From Mycobacterium sp. (lineage in GTDB: Bacteria; Actinomycetota; Actinomycetes; Mycobacteriales; Mycobacteriaceae): 64,000 nt of DNA. Positions within the stretch are counted from its first letter, which is position 1. Every line of letters begins with the position of its first letter. The translations under genes were made by a program, and so were the position numbers. The notes under the pieces were generated by a model. The model was not told where the DNA came from and made no database searches. It saw only the letters and a list, made by a program, of their open reading frames with translations. Below, in pieces: positions 8,401 to 16,308 of this stretch. The stretch covers positions 124,001 to 188,000 of the forward strand of contig JAKFVT010000025.1 of the NCBI GenBank assembly GCA_021732005.1, written 5' to 3'.

Positions 8401-8504
8401 AGAACAGACATGTATGTCAGTCCGCCATGCCCGGCGTCCGTCCAAAAGCTCTGAAGCGGAGCCGTTTCCGGGTGGCACCAGGCTCCAGCCCAACATGCCC
8501 AATT

Positions 8505-8915
8505 CGTCACTGTGACGTTTATCCAGCGGCGGGCGCGTCGTCGGACATCGGCCGGCCGGGACGTCACGGCCGGCCGATGCCAACCGGCAGGCCGTCGCCA
8601 ATCACCCCGAGGCATCCTCATGGCAGATGGCCGATGCGCATTCCCGGTCACCCCCCATCCCGCCCCTCCTGCGGTGGGAGTTATTCGTCACAGTGACAGA
8701 ACGCCCCTACCCGAGTCGACCCCGCGGTTTGCGAATCATGTTTCCCGGCAACATCTTCGGACCCATAGGCCGTCGTTGGCCGGCTCAGCCGCGCCACCCT
8801 GGTGCAAGCATCCGCGCCCCCGATCGCAACGCCACGCCGAAAGGGCAACGCCCCCAATGTAATTCGTCACTGTGACGATTATGCCCGGCTGGAGCTAGAA
8901 TCCGTCACTGTGAGA
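8505..8915. repeat. Four copies of odd palindrome CGTCACTGTGACG
   Basis: Copies lie at 8505-8517 (perfect), 8686-8698 (CGTCACAGTGACA), 8865-8877 (perfect) and 8903-8915 (right arm degraded). The first three are about 180 bases apart (181 and 179), and the last two are 38 apart just upstream of the secreted-protein gene. Three are preceded by ATTCGT. They look like operators of an unidentified dimeric regulator acting on the gene at 8939. Confidence 0.6.
8546..8579. other. Perfect 12-bp GC-rich inverted repeat
   Basis: CATCGGCCGGCC (8546-8557) and GGCCGGCCGATG (8568-8579) are exact reverse complements around the 10-base loop GGGACGTCAC. As RNA this would be a very stable stem. No T-run follows. 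It sits inside the non-coding block between the first and second odd palindromes. Confidence 0.6.
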
Positions 8916-8938
8916 TCTGCGCCTCGGGGCGAGCGCTG

Positions 8939-9625
8939 ATGCGACGAGACGTGTGGGGCCGGTGTCTGACGGCACTGGTTCTCGCCGCCGCGGCGGCCGG
9001 GCCGGGAACCCTCGGCATCACGGGCACGGCAACGGCGGAGTGCTTCCAGCGCGGCGGTTACAACCCCGCCCCATGCCCAACCACAGCTCCGAAAAGCAGC
9101 GCTACGTCGACGACACCGTCCACCAGCAGCCCGTCTGCCCCGGACGATCAGAATGCCGACCAGGACGGGTCCGGCTCACCGGACAAGGGCCAGTCGGAAA
9201 GTAGCCCGACCGGGACCACGCCTGCAGATTCCGGGATGACGGCCTGCCAGAACCAAGGCGCAATGACTACCTCGCTTGGACTGCCAACCGCCACCTGTCG
9301 CGCCAGCCAGGGCCCGAACACCCCACCGGACTCCGGGGTGACGGCATGCCAGAACCAGGGCGCGATGCCCATCGCCATCGGCCTGCAACCCACCACCTGC
9401 CGAGCCAGCCAAGGCCCCAACACCCCACCGGACTCCGGGGTGACCGCCTGCCAGAACCAGAGCGCCATGCCGATCGCCATCGGCCTACAACCCACCACCT
9501 GCCGAGCCAGCCAAGGCCCCAACACCCCACCCGATTCCGGTGTGAATGCGTGCCAGAACCAAAACGCCATGGCGAATTCGCTCGGTCTTCAGCCGGCGGT
9601 CTGTCCGCCCAGCGCGCGCGACTGA
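8939..9625 (+). CDS. Secreted Cys-containing tandem-repeat protein
   Basis: A 228-residue protein with a signal peptide (residues about 1-33, hydrophobic core TALVLAAAAAG, likely cut after TATA). A short mature head has two cysteines (35, 46), then a Ser/Thr/Pro/Asp-rich linker (about 48-94). Four tandem repeats of 34 residues follow (95-128, 129-162, 163-196, 197-228; the last is shorter), each with two cysteines spaced as C-x16-C and the cores SGVTACQNQ and IGLQPTTC. The cysteine pairs could form one disulfide per repeat. No known family was recognised. Confidence 0.75.
   Translation: MRRDVWGRCLTALVLAAAAAGPGTLGITGTATAECFQRGGYNPAPCPTTAPKSSATSTTPSTSSPSAPDDQNADQDGSGSPDKGQSESSPTGTTPADSGMTACQNQGAMTTSLGLPTATCRASQGPNTPPDSGVTACQNQGAMPIAIGLQPTTCRASQGPNTPPDSGVTACQNQSAMPIAIGLQPTTCRASQGPNTPPDSGVNACQNQNAMANSLGLQPAVCPPSARD
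9221..9625 (+). repeat. 102-bp tandem repeat, four units (last shortened)
   Basis: Units start at about 9221, 9323, 9425 and 9527 and are in frame with the secreted-protein gene. Units 2 and 3 are nearly identical at the DNA level, which points to recent expansion and possible copy-number variation between strains. Confidence 0.75.
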
Positions 9626-9635
9626 CAGGCAGCGC

Positions 9636-10250
9636 CTAGGGCCGGAGGCTGCGCAGCGTGCTCTTCACGAACTTCTTGAGGACCACATCGCGGGCCGCCC
9701 CGGTGTCTCGGGCACTGATGAGAACGGCATGGAGCCCGATGAGGAAGAACGCGGCGCCGTCGTAGGCTTCGACATCGTCATAGAGTTCGCCGCGGATACG
9801 GGCACGCTCGATCTCCGCGGCAAGCAGTACGAAAGTCGGGTGTCTGCTCCACTGCTCGTCCTGGGCCAGGGCCGGCGAGAAATACAGACTGATGACATCG
9901 CGAAACAGCGCCGCGCCCCAACGATTCTCGAGATCGACGACAAGCCTGATGATCTCCTCGAGGACGGCTTCCAAATCGTGCCGGGTCTCCAGGAATCGAC
10001 TGAGTTCTTCGCCGAGGTAGTCCTCGTCGCGCCGGATCAGCTCGAGCAGAACGTGCTCTTTGGTCGGGAAGTGAAAGTAGAACGTGCTTCGGGCAACTCC
10101 CGCGGCTTCGACGATGGCGTTGATGTCAGCCGAGCTGGTGCCGACTCGTTGGAACTCGACGATGGCCGCGTCGAGTACGCGCGCACGCGTCCGACGACGC
10201 TGGGCTTCGCGGCTCGTCGCGGTCTCTCGCACGCGTCCATTGTGCCGCAC
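9636..10250 (-). CDS. TetR-family transcriptional regulator
   Basis: A 204-residue protein with the usual N-terminal helix-turn-helix (TSSADINAIVEAAGVARSTF, then YFHFPTKEHVLLELI) and a C-terminal helical domain. It is convergent with the repeat-protein gene (10 bases apart) and divergent from the membrane/oxidase-subunit operon starting at 10362, which it probably controls. GTG at 10250 is used; a second GTG at 10232 is an alternative. Confidence 0.85.
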   Translation of the reverse strand: MRHNGRVRETATSREAQRRRTRARVLDAAIVEFQRVGTSSADINAIVEAAGVARSTFYFHFPTKEHVLLELIRRDEDYLGEELSRFLETRHDLEAVLEEIIRLVVDLENRWGAALFRDVISLYFSPALAQDEQWSRHPTFVLLAAEIERARIRGELYDDVEAYDGAAFFLIGLHAVLISARDTGAARDVVLKKFVKSTLRSLRP

Positions 10251-10361
10251 AAGTCTGATTCACCGACAGATGTCACTCAAATGTGGCCAAAACGGGCAAA
10301 GCGTGGCGAAACCGGTCTGATTTCGTTGTCATCTGTCAGCGAACGTGCTACAAAAAGCTCG
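10251..10361. promoter_or_regulatory. Divergent promoter of TetR gene and oxidase-subunit operon
   Basis: The 111-base gap holds inverted 8-mers GACAGATG (10265-10272) and CATCTGTC (10330-10337), 57 bases apart, and a repeated GTCTGATT near 10253 and 10315. These could be a looping operator for the adjacent TetR, but the evidence is weak. Confidence 0.35.
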
Positions 10362-11066
10362 ATGAACACACGAGGTCAGCGCATACTGTTGTGGACCGCG
10401 CCGCCAGCGGCAGCTCTGCTCGCCCTGGCCTACGTACTGTTTCCGGTCTTCTCCCCGCCGCTGTCCCCGACGTTGTCCCCCGACGAAGTTGCGGCGTTCT
10501 TCCGCGAGAACGCGACGGGCGTGCTCGGCGTTGCGATTCTGTGCAACCTGATCGCCGGTTCCCTGATCCCGCTCTTCGCGGTGACGGCTGTCCAGATATC
10601 GCGTGTCGCGACCTCCAGCGTGGTGCTGACCTACGCCTACATCATCTGCGTCGGTGTCGGGACAACAGCGTTCATCCTCGCCGACTATTGCTGGGGCATG
10701 GCGGCTTTCAGACCTGACCGCGATCCCGAACTCATCAGCCTGCTCAATGACATGGCCTGGTTCTTCTTCATCGCGCCGGTCGGCACCATCATCGTGCAGA
10801 ATCTGTGCTTCGCACTGAGTGTGTACCTCGACGAGCGGCCCGATCCGATCTTCCCGCGCTGGTCGGCGCATTTCAACGTCGCCACCGTCGTGCTGCTGGC
10901 CCCGAGCGCGTTTTCGATTCTGGTCAAGACCGGTCCCCTGGCCTGGAACGGCGCGCTGTCATTCACGTTGCGGTTGCTGACTTTTGCGGTCTACATCGTG
11001 GTGATGTTCCTCGTGCTCCTGCGTGCGGTGAATCGCCAGGGCAGTGAGCGGGAAGTCCTCGCGTGA
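10362..11066 (+). CDS. Polytopic membrane protein, first gene of COX3/COX4-like operon
   Basis: A 234-residue protein with six or so hydrophobic segments. It is a paralogue of the next gene product: both share a G.xAFRP motif after the third segment, a region with a cytosolic acidic loop, and an AWNG motif before the last helices. ATG at 10362; the stop overlaps the next start by four bases. No family name can be given with confidence. Its position suggests an assembly or partner role for the oxidase-subunit-like proteins downstream. Confidence 0.7.
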   Translation: MNTRGQRILLWTAPPAAALLALAYVLFPVFSPPLSPTLSPDEVAAFFRENATGVLGVAILCNLIAGSLIPLFAVTAVQISRVATSSVVLTYAYIICVGVGTTAFILADYCWGMAAFRPDRDPELISLLNDMAWFFFIAPVGTIIVQNLCFALSVYLDERPDPIFPRWSAHFNVATVVLLAPSAFSILVKTGPLAWNGALSFTLRLLTFAVYIVVMFLVLLRAVNRQGSEREVLA

Positions 11067-11854
11067 CCGGCGTGTCGACGGCTCCCCCCGCCGGGCATGC
11101 CCCTCCGCGGCGCAGGAACCGCAAGCTCGACCAATGGATCACGTTCTGGAGTGTGCCGTTCTTCTTCAACGTGTTCGGTCTGGTGTTCGTGCCGTTGAGC
11201 TGGATGATGCCGCCGCGATCGCCGAGCGCCCCGACATCGCAGATCGTCGGATTCATGCAGTCCCACAATCTGCTCATCGCGTGTGTCCTGCTGACCCTCA
11301 CCTTCGGACTCGCGCCGGTGTCGAACGCGGTGTATCTCATGCAGATCAAACGGATGTCGGTCAGCCCGGCGTTCCGCTACTCGCTGATGATGGGGGCCAT
11401 CACCGGCGCCATCGTGGGAATGCTGTTCCCGATGTTCTGCTTCGGCGTCGGCGCGTTTCGCCCCGGCTACAGCCCAGCGGTGCTGTCGATGCTCTACGAC
11501 TTCGGCTATCTGGCGTTCATCGGATCCCTCGGCTGCTTCTGTGTCATGTGGATGGCGTTCGGGCTGGCCATCCTCCTCGACAAGAACAACATCCTGCCGA
11601 AGTGGTTGGGCTATTACACCGTTTGGCAGTACATGACCGAGTTGATGGCCGCGCCGGTCTGGATCAACAAGTCGGGCCCCTTCGCGTGGAACGGGCTGAT
11701 GACGTTCTGGTTCACCGTGGTGCTCTACGTCTCGTGGCAGATGGTCGTCTACACCTGCATCTACCGGTCCATCAAAGGACAACCCGACGCCGAACTCGAC
11801 AACGCCGACCTGCACACCGCCACAGGCGATCCCCGCACCGGGGCGAACGCATGA
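11063..11854 (+). CDS. Polytopic membrane protein, paralogue of upstream gene product
   Basis: A 263-residue integral membrane protein starting at a GTG that overlaps the previous stop. Hydrophobic segments cover about residues 27-50, 67-90, 108-130, 145-170 and 205-235. Shared features with its upstream paralogue (AFRP, FAWNG) show tandem duplication. The N- and C-terminal tails are polar. Its own stop overlaps the start of the COX3-like gene (ATGA), indicating tight translational coupling. Function not recognised. Confidence 0.7.
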   Translation: MTGVSTAPPAGHAPPRRRNRKLDQWITFWSVPFFFNVFGLVFVPLSWMMPPRSPSAPTSQIVGFMQSHNLLIACVLLTLTFGLAPVSNAVYLMQIKRMSVSPAFRYSLMMGAITGAIVGMLFPMFCFGVGAFRPGYSPAVLSMLYDFGYLAFIGSLGCFCVMWMAFGLAILLDKNNILPKWLGYYTVWQYMTELMAAPVWINKSGPFAWNGLMTFWFTVVLYVSWQMVVYTCIYRSIKGQPDAELDNADLHTATGDPRTGANA

Positions 11855-12462
11855 CCGAGGTCGCCGAGGGACGCTCCGACGACCTCAGCGAGTCCCACCC
11901 AGACCACCACGCGCGGGCGCACATCCCCGGCGATCCGAGCATGTGGTTCTTCGTCATAGGCGATCTACTCATCTTCGGCATCTACTTCGTCGGCTACGTG
12001 TACTACCGCGGCCAGAACCCAGATCTCTTCCTGCAGAGCCAGGCCCGGCTCAACGTGGACATCGGCGCCATCAACACCGTTGTGCTGCTGACCAGTTCGT
12101 TGTTCGTGGTGCTCGGGACCACCGCGGCACGAGCCGGCAACTCCGCAGAGGCGCTGCGCCGGTTCGTCATCGCGCTGGTCTTGGGTGTCGTGTTCCCGAT
12201 CCTGAAGATGTTCGAGTGGATTCCGGAGATCACGGCCGGCATCACGCCCGGAACCAATCTGTTCTTCATGTTCTACTTCGTGATGACCGGACTTCATCTA
12301 TGTCACGTCCTGCTCGGTCTGATCATCCTGTGCTTCGTGATCCGGAATCTGAAAGTGTCGACAACGCCGAAGATCTCGTTCGTCGAAACCGGTGCCACCT
12401 ACTGGCACATGGTCGACGTCCTGTGGCTGGTCCTGTTCGCCGCGTTCTACTTGATGAGGTGA
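11851..12462 (+). CDS. Cytochrome c oxidase subunit III family protein
   Basis: A 203-residue protein with about five transmembrane segments and the typical COX3 ending, in which a conserved Glu (SFVETGATY) precedes YWHMVDVLWLVLFAAFYL. The N-terminal MWFFVIGDLLIFGIYF stretch also matches the family. At this length it resembles the five-helix NorE/CoxO-like branch. It belongs to an operon with a COX4-like gene but no subunit I or II, so it may assist a heme-copper or nitric oxide reductase encoded elsewhere. Confidence 0.85.
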   Translation: MTEVAEGRSDDLSESHPDHHARAHIPGDPSMWFFVIGDLLIFGIYFVGYVYYRGQNPDLFLQSQARLNVDIGAINTVVLLTSSLFVVLGTTAARAGNSAEALRRFVIALVLGVVFPILKMFEWIPEITAGITPGTNLFFMFYFVMTGLHLCHVLLGLIILCFVIRNLKVSTTPKISFVETGATYWHMVDVLWLVLFAAFYLMR

Positions 12463-12464
12463 CG

Positions 12465-12743
12465 ATGACGTCGTTGATCCGCAACCCGCTCACCATCGTG
12501 TGGGCGCTGCTGACGGCCGTCACCGCCGTGTCGTGGTTGGTCTCCCGCGACGGGGGGGCCGCCCATCAGCTCAATTCGACTGTCACCGCCGTCGTACTGC
12601 TGATCGCAGGCGTGAAAGCGCAACTGGTGATCTGGTATTTCATGGAGGTTCGCCGGGCGCCGTTGTGGCTCAAGGCCGTTACCACCGGCTGGGTGATCGC
12701 GGTTGTCGCGGCGATGCTCGGCGTCTACTTCACCGGCGGGTAG
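12465..12743 (+). CDS. Cytochrome c oxidase subunit IV (prokaryotic) family protein
   Basis: A 92-residue protein with three hydrophobic segments. The middle segment AGVKAQLVIWYFMEVRRAP matches the prokaryotic COX4 family, whose helices end in a FMELR-like motif. It begins two bases after the COX3-like stop. Small subunits of this type stabilise heme-copper oxidases or nitric oxide reductases. As the last gene of the operon it faces a convergent secreted-protein gene. Confidence 0.8.
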   Translation: MTSLIRNPLTIVWALLTAVTAVSWLVSRDGGAAHQLNSTVTAVVLLIAGVKAQLVIWYFMEVRRAPLWLKAVTTGWVIAVVAAMLGVYFTGG

Positions 12744-12756
12744 TGCCGACGGGCCG

Positions 12757-13548
12757 TCACAACTCGGTCCACCACGGCTTGAGATCAAGATTGAACGAGA
12801 TGGTCTTCGGCGCCCGGCTGGTGCCGCCGAACCAGCTGTTGATCCGGAACGCGCGCAGCTGATCCGGGTGCAGGCCATCGGGAATCGGCTTGTACACCAC
12901 CGTGTCTCCGTATTGCACGGTGATGCCCTGGTAGTCGGCATTGAAGGTGAACTTCTGCCCGACGGGTACCGAGATGATCTCGGAGTCGGTCGGCATGATC
13001 CTGGCGGTGTCGACGTTGTAGTACGGCCCGACTTCGAACATTTGGGTCGTCACGTTGTACCGCCAGGCCACCATGATCGCGTCGGTGTCGGGCCGCAGCA
13101 GCGTGAACGAGATGCCGGTCAGCTTGTTCCAGTCGTACTGGTCGACGGTCTGCAAGTCGTAGACCGAGTTCTCGGTGAAGGTGGCATTCCCGGCAACGCG
13201 TTTGGCGAAGAACACCATCTGCGGGGGCAGCGCCAAGTGGGTGTTCTTGAAGATGACGATTCGATGCCGTACCGGGTTTCGGGCCGGCGACGCTGCCGAC
13301 GACGCCGACGGACCCGGCGTCGCGACAGGACGTTTCGTAGTGCTGGGGGCTACCCGGGGGCCTGCCGACCGGCGAGCGGCGGTGGTCGTGTGATCGCGTG
13401 CGCTGGTCGCACTGTGCGCGCTTGTGCTGTCTGAGGAACCCGCCGGCGCCGCCGAAGCCGGCTGCGCACCGGCGATCCCCATGGCCAGCCAGATCCCGAA
13501 TCCAACCGCCACACCGCCCAAGCAGCCCGTCAACCGCACCCCCGGCAT
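12757..13548 (-). CDS. Secreted protein with Ala/Ser/Thr linker, unknown function
   Basis: A 263-residue protein with a signal peptide (about 1-34, cut near ASAAPA), a low-complexity Ser/Thr/Ala/Pro/Arg linker to about residue 95, and a folded domain of about 165 residues with mixed beta character and an abundance of Tyr, Phe and Asn. No family was recognised. It is convergent with the oxidase-subunit operon. Codon use matches the neighbours. Confidence 0.65.
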   Translation of the reverse strand: MPGVRLTGCLGGVAVGFGIWLAMGIAGAQPASAAPAGSSDSTSAHSATSARDHTTTAARRSAGPRVAPSTTKRPVATPGPSASSAASPARNPVRHRIVIFKNTHLALPPQMVFFAKRVAGNATFTENSVYDLQTVDQYDWNKLTGISFTLLRPDTDAIMVAWRYNVTTQMFEVGPYYNVDTARIMPTDSEIISVPVGQKFTFNADYQGITVQYGDTVVYKPIPDGLHPDQLRAFRINSWFGGTSRAPKTISFNLDLKPWWTEL

Positions 13549-13629
13549 CAGGAGAGCGTATCGACGTGTGATGGGCAGCGGGCTCTATTTGCTGAGATCG
13601 GCTGCCCGGCGATTCGGTTCGAAAGTCGG

Positions 13630-14031
13630 CTACGTGCGTTTACCCGACCGCGGCTTCGCGGACATGTTCAGTTCAACAGCCGACCGGATGAGGGCCGCCA
13701 ACGCACGTTCGTCGATGACATCGCCTTCGTGGAAATCGATGGCCCGCCGGGTGTTCCCCTCGAGGCTCGAATTGAACAGACCCGAGGGATCCGGCAGTGA
13801 GGCACCTTTGGCGAATGTCATCTTGACCGCGGCCTTGTACGTCTCTCCCGTGCAGATCATTCCGGCGTGCGACCACACCGGGACACCCCGCCACTTCCAC
13901 TCCTCGACCACCTCGGGATCGGCCCGCTTGATCACGGCGCGGATCTGGGCGAGTGTCTCGCCTCGCCAGTCGTCGAATTCGGCAATTCGGGCGTCGATTC
14001 GCTGCGAAGCGGTGATGTCGTCGTCGGCCAT
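13630..14031 (-). CDS. DUF1801 domain protein
   Basis: A 133-residue protein of the DUF1801/YdhG-like fold, with the family features EEWKWRGVPVWSHAGMIC, a central TYKAAVKMTFAKGASL segment and a conserved C-terminal AI-containing region (RRAIDFHEGD). Members are small frataxin-like-fold proteins of unknown biochemical role. The gene stands alone. Confidence 0.8.
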   Translation of the reverse strand: MADDDITASQRIDARIAEFDDWRGETLAQIRAVIKRADPEVVEEWKWRGVPVWSHAGMICTGETYKAAVKMTFAKGASLPDPSGLFNSSLEGNTRRAIDFHEGDVIDERALAALIRSAVELNMSAKPRSGKRT

Positions 14032-14126
14032 ATCCCCATCATGACCGCACCATCCGCGATTTTGTATTCGCCAGTCACAGGGAGTATCTTTTGCCGCGGC
14101 CCAGAATCGTTTCGGAAAGCTTGAAG

Positions 14127-14390
14127 ATGCGTACTCATTACAGAACTCGCGGCTTCTCTACTCGTCCGCAACGGGGTCTTCGCACCCATCAGGTGCTGCG
14201 GCCGATGGCCGGTCAGTGCTTCGAGATCGATATTCGGTTCGAGAGCAATCGGTGGCTTGTCCGGATTCCCGAAATCAACGATGCCACCGAGGCGACAGCA
14301 CGCGACAAGGTCGAACTCGCTGCCCGCGAATGCATTGCCGCCCGCACCGGCATTCCCATCGGCTACATCTCGGTCTGGGTCCGCGACTGA
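14127..14390 (+). CDS. HicB-like small protein, orphan
   Basis: An 87-residue protein whose last 60 residues resemble the HicB antitoxin N-terminal fold: FEIDIRFESNRWLVRIPEI, then TARDKVELAARECIAARTG. ATG at 14127 is preferred over a TTG at 14091 because a GGAAAG lies seven bases upstream. No HicA-type toxin gene is adjacent on either side, so it is either a solitary regulatory domain or a remnant. Confidence 0.55.
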   Translation: MRTHYRTRGFSTRPQRGLRTHQVLRPMAGQCFEIDIRFESNRWLVRIPEINDATEATARDKVELAARECIAARTGIPIGYISVWVRD

Positions 14391-14429
14391 TCGCAACCCC
14401 GTTGCCCCGCAACGGTTGACTGCGGCCAG

Positions 14430-14873
14430 TCAGCGAGCGACGGGCCGGAACAACGGTATCCACACTCGGGCGTCCTCGCCGCCGGACAGTGCGGTCCAAT
14501 CTTCGAAGAACACCTCTACCTCGAGCCCGATGCTCATGTCCGCCGGCTCGACGTCGACGACATTGGTGATCAGCCGAACCGCGGGGTCCTCAGCGATTTC
14601 GACGATCGCCACGATGTAGGGCGGCTCGAATCCCGGAATCCAGGGTTGCCGGTCGACGCTGAACGCCGCAACGGTGGCTCGCCCGGAGACCTTCTCGGGC
14701 GCGACATCGGTGCTGCGGCAACGCCAGCAGGCCGGCCCGGGCGGGTGGAAGAAATGGCCGCACGCGTGGCAGCGGCTGATCAGTAGGTTGCCGTCGCGGC
14801 CGCCCGTCCAGAATGCTTCCGACTCGGGCGTGGGGCTTGGCGCGAGGCGTAAACCCGGTCGTTGATACGTCAT
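14430..14873 (-). CDS. OB-fold, zinc-ribbon DUF35 protein
   Basis: A 147-residue protein with an N-terminal zinc ribbon (CHACGHFFHPPGPACWRC, residues about 35-52) and a C-terminal OB fold. DUF35 proteins work as partners of thiolase-fold lipid-transfer proteins, for example in the retro-aldol step of steroid side-chain removal. The start overlaps the stop of the upstream thiolase-fold gene by four bases, which supports a joint complex. Confidence 0.85.
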   Translation of the reverse strand: MTYQRPGLRLAPSPTPESEAFWTGGRDGNLLISRCHACGHFFHPPGPACWRCRSTDVAPEKVSGRATVAAFSVDRQPWIPGFEPPYIVAIVEIAEDPAVRLITNVVDVEPADMSIGLEVEVFFEDWTALSGGEDARVWIPLFRPVAR

Positions 14874-16069
14874 CGGCTACTCATCAACATCGATCCCGCC
14901 ACGGGACCTCCGCCGACGCCGACCGCAACGACCTCAGGCGGGCGGGGAGCCTGACGTTCGCCGCCCTCCCCCCACAGCTGCACACAGGCCTCGTGCAGGA
15001 AGCCCATTCCATGTAGCCGTCCGCCCGACAGCTGGCCGCCGCTGGTGTTCAGTGGCAGCTGCCCGTCCAGGGCGATCCGGTCACCACCCTCGATGAACTC
15101 ACCGACCCGGCCGTGCTCGCAGAAACCCAACGCCTCCAACCACATCACCGTCAGGAAGCTGAAGCCGTCGTACAACTGGGCCATGTCGACGTCACTCGGC
15201 CGCAGCTCGGTGTGCTCCCACAAAGTGGCGGCCGAATCGTGGGCCGCCATCGTGGTGAGGTCGAAACGCTGTTCCCACGTTGGTCTTTCGAACATTCCCG
15301 GCCCGACCGACTCGACCGTCAACGGATGGCGGGGCAAGCCGTCGCAAGCGTCCCGGCGGGAGACGATGACCGCGGTGGCCCCGTCGCAGGGCACATCACA
15401 GTCGTAGAGGCACAAGGGTTCCGAGATCATCCGCGCGGACAGATAGTCCTCCATCGTCAATGGGTCGCGGTAGACGGCGTCGGGGTTACGGCCGGCGTTG
15501 CGCCGGGCGTTGAGCGCGATCGCGCCGAGTTGTTCACGGGTGAGGCCGAACTCGTGCATGTACCGCTGCGCCGGCATCGCCAGCCAGTTGGCCGCCGACA
15601 GCGCCCCGAACGGCGCGGTCCACTCCATCTGCGGGGGCAGCTTGCCACCTCCGCCGAGCAGCACCGATGCGTGGCCGCCGCCGGCCTGCTGGGCAGCGGT
15701 GGACTCCCACACCGACCGGAACACCACCACGTGGTCGGCCAGGCCGAGGGTGACGGCCATACAGGCTTCGATCACCGGGCCGATCTGCCCCGCTGTCTCC
15801 AAACCCGACATGTACCACCTGCTTCGCAGACCCAGAGCGGTACGCACCTCGGTGACATTGGCACCCGAGAAGCCCGGGTTGGCCGCGACCGCACCCGGGT
15901 AGCTGGCGATGCCGTCGACATCGTCGACATCGAGGCCGGCGTCGGCGATCGCGCGCAACACCGCTTCGATCGTCAGTTCCAGCCCGGTGCGGCCCAACCG
16001 GCGCCCGACCTGCGACTTGCCTGCGCCGGTGATCACGGCCTTACCGTCGAACGGCCCTCGGTTCGTCAC
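14870..16069 (-). CDS. Thiolase-fold lipid-transfer protein (Ltp-like)
   Basis: A 399-residue thiolase-superfamily protein of the non-specific lipid-transfer branch. The C-terminal glycine-rich motif (NTSGGQLSGGRLHGMGF) and DCDVPCDGATAV segment are present. The usual N-terminal nucleophilic Cys motif of true thiolases is not evident: the corresponding VIEACMAVTLG area carries a Cys but in another context. With its DUF35 partner immediately downstream it may act as an acyl-CoA retro-aldolase, like Ltp2. Substrate unknown. Confidence 0.8.
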   Translation of the reverse strand: MTNRGPFDGKAVITGAGKSQVGRRLGRTGLELTIEAVLRAIADAGLDVDDVDGIASYPGAVAANPGFSGANVTEVRTALGLRSRWYMSGLETAGQIGPVIEACMAVTLGLADHVVVFRSVWESTAAQQAGGGHASVLLGGGGKLPPQMEWTAPFGALSAANWLAMPAQRYMHEFGLTREQLGAIALNARRNAGRNPDAVYRDPLTMEDYLSARMISEPLCLYDCDVPCDGATAVIVSRRDACDGLPRHPLTVESVGPGMFERPTWEQRFDLTTMAAHDSAATLWEHTELRPSDVDMAQLYDGFSFLTVMWLEALGFCEHGRVGEFIEGGDRIALDGQLPLNTSGGQLSGGRLHGMGFLHEACVQLWGEGGERQAPRPPEVVAVGVGGGPVAGSMLMSSR

Positions 16070-16308
16070 TGTCTACGCGCCTCGTCCTGCGCGCGCTCGA
16101 CCTGCTTCGCCCGCACGGTCTGGTCGGTCAGGCCGAGTGCGATCAGCACGTCGATGGCGGTGATCACCAATCCCCAGTAGTACATCCATCGGATGGTCGG
16201 GTCGGGTTGCGCGGCGAAGTAGACGACCAGAAATATCGGGCCGACGAGACCGAACATCAAGCACATCGCCTGCACTTTGAGATATGCCAGGAAGGTTTCC
16301 ATGGTCAC
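16066..16308 (-). CDS. Small two-helix membrane protein
   Basis: An 80-residue protein with two hydrophobic segments (about 8-31 and 41-60) and a charged C-terminal tail (VRAKQVERAQDEARRQ) that may form a short coiled coil. It overlaps both neighbours by four bases, so it is translated with the sulfurtransferase upstream and the thiolase downstream. Function not recognised. Confidence 0.6.
   Translation of the reverse strand: MTMETFLAYLKVQAMCLMFGLVGPIFLVVYFAAQPDPTIRWMYYWGLVITAIDVLIALGLTDQTVRAKQVERAQDEARRQ

Larger units (their letters stand above)
8234..8938. other. 705-bp non-coding block with palindromes and hairpins
   Basis: No convincing protein gene was found here: short open frames overlap each other and lack family resemblance. 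The block instead contains two strong hairpins (8365-8400 and 8546-8579) and four copies of a 13-bp odd palindrome, listed separately. It lies between the sigma-factor gene and the secreted repeat protein and probably holds the latter's regulatory region. Confidence 0.6.

Noticed and set aside
8512..8875. Two overlapping short open frames in the non-coding block
   Set aside because: Arg/Pro-rich, overlap each other, lack ribosome sites and contain the palindromes; judged non-coding.
9221..9625. Tandem repeat considered as a CRISPR array
   Set aside because: Units are 102 bp, in frame and coding, with no variable spacers.
10265..10337. 8-bp dyad considered as a firm TetR operator
   Set aside because: Arms are 57 bases apart and short; kept only as a low-confidence regulatory note.
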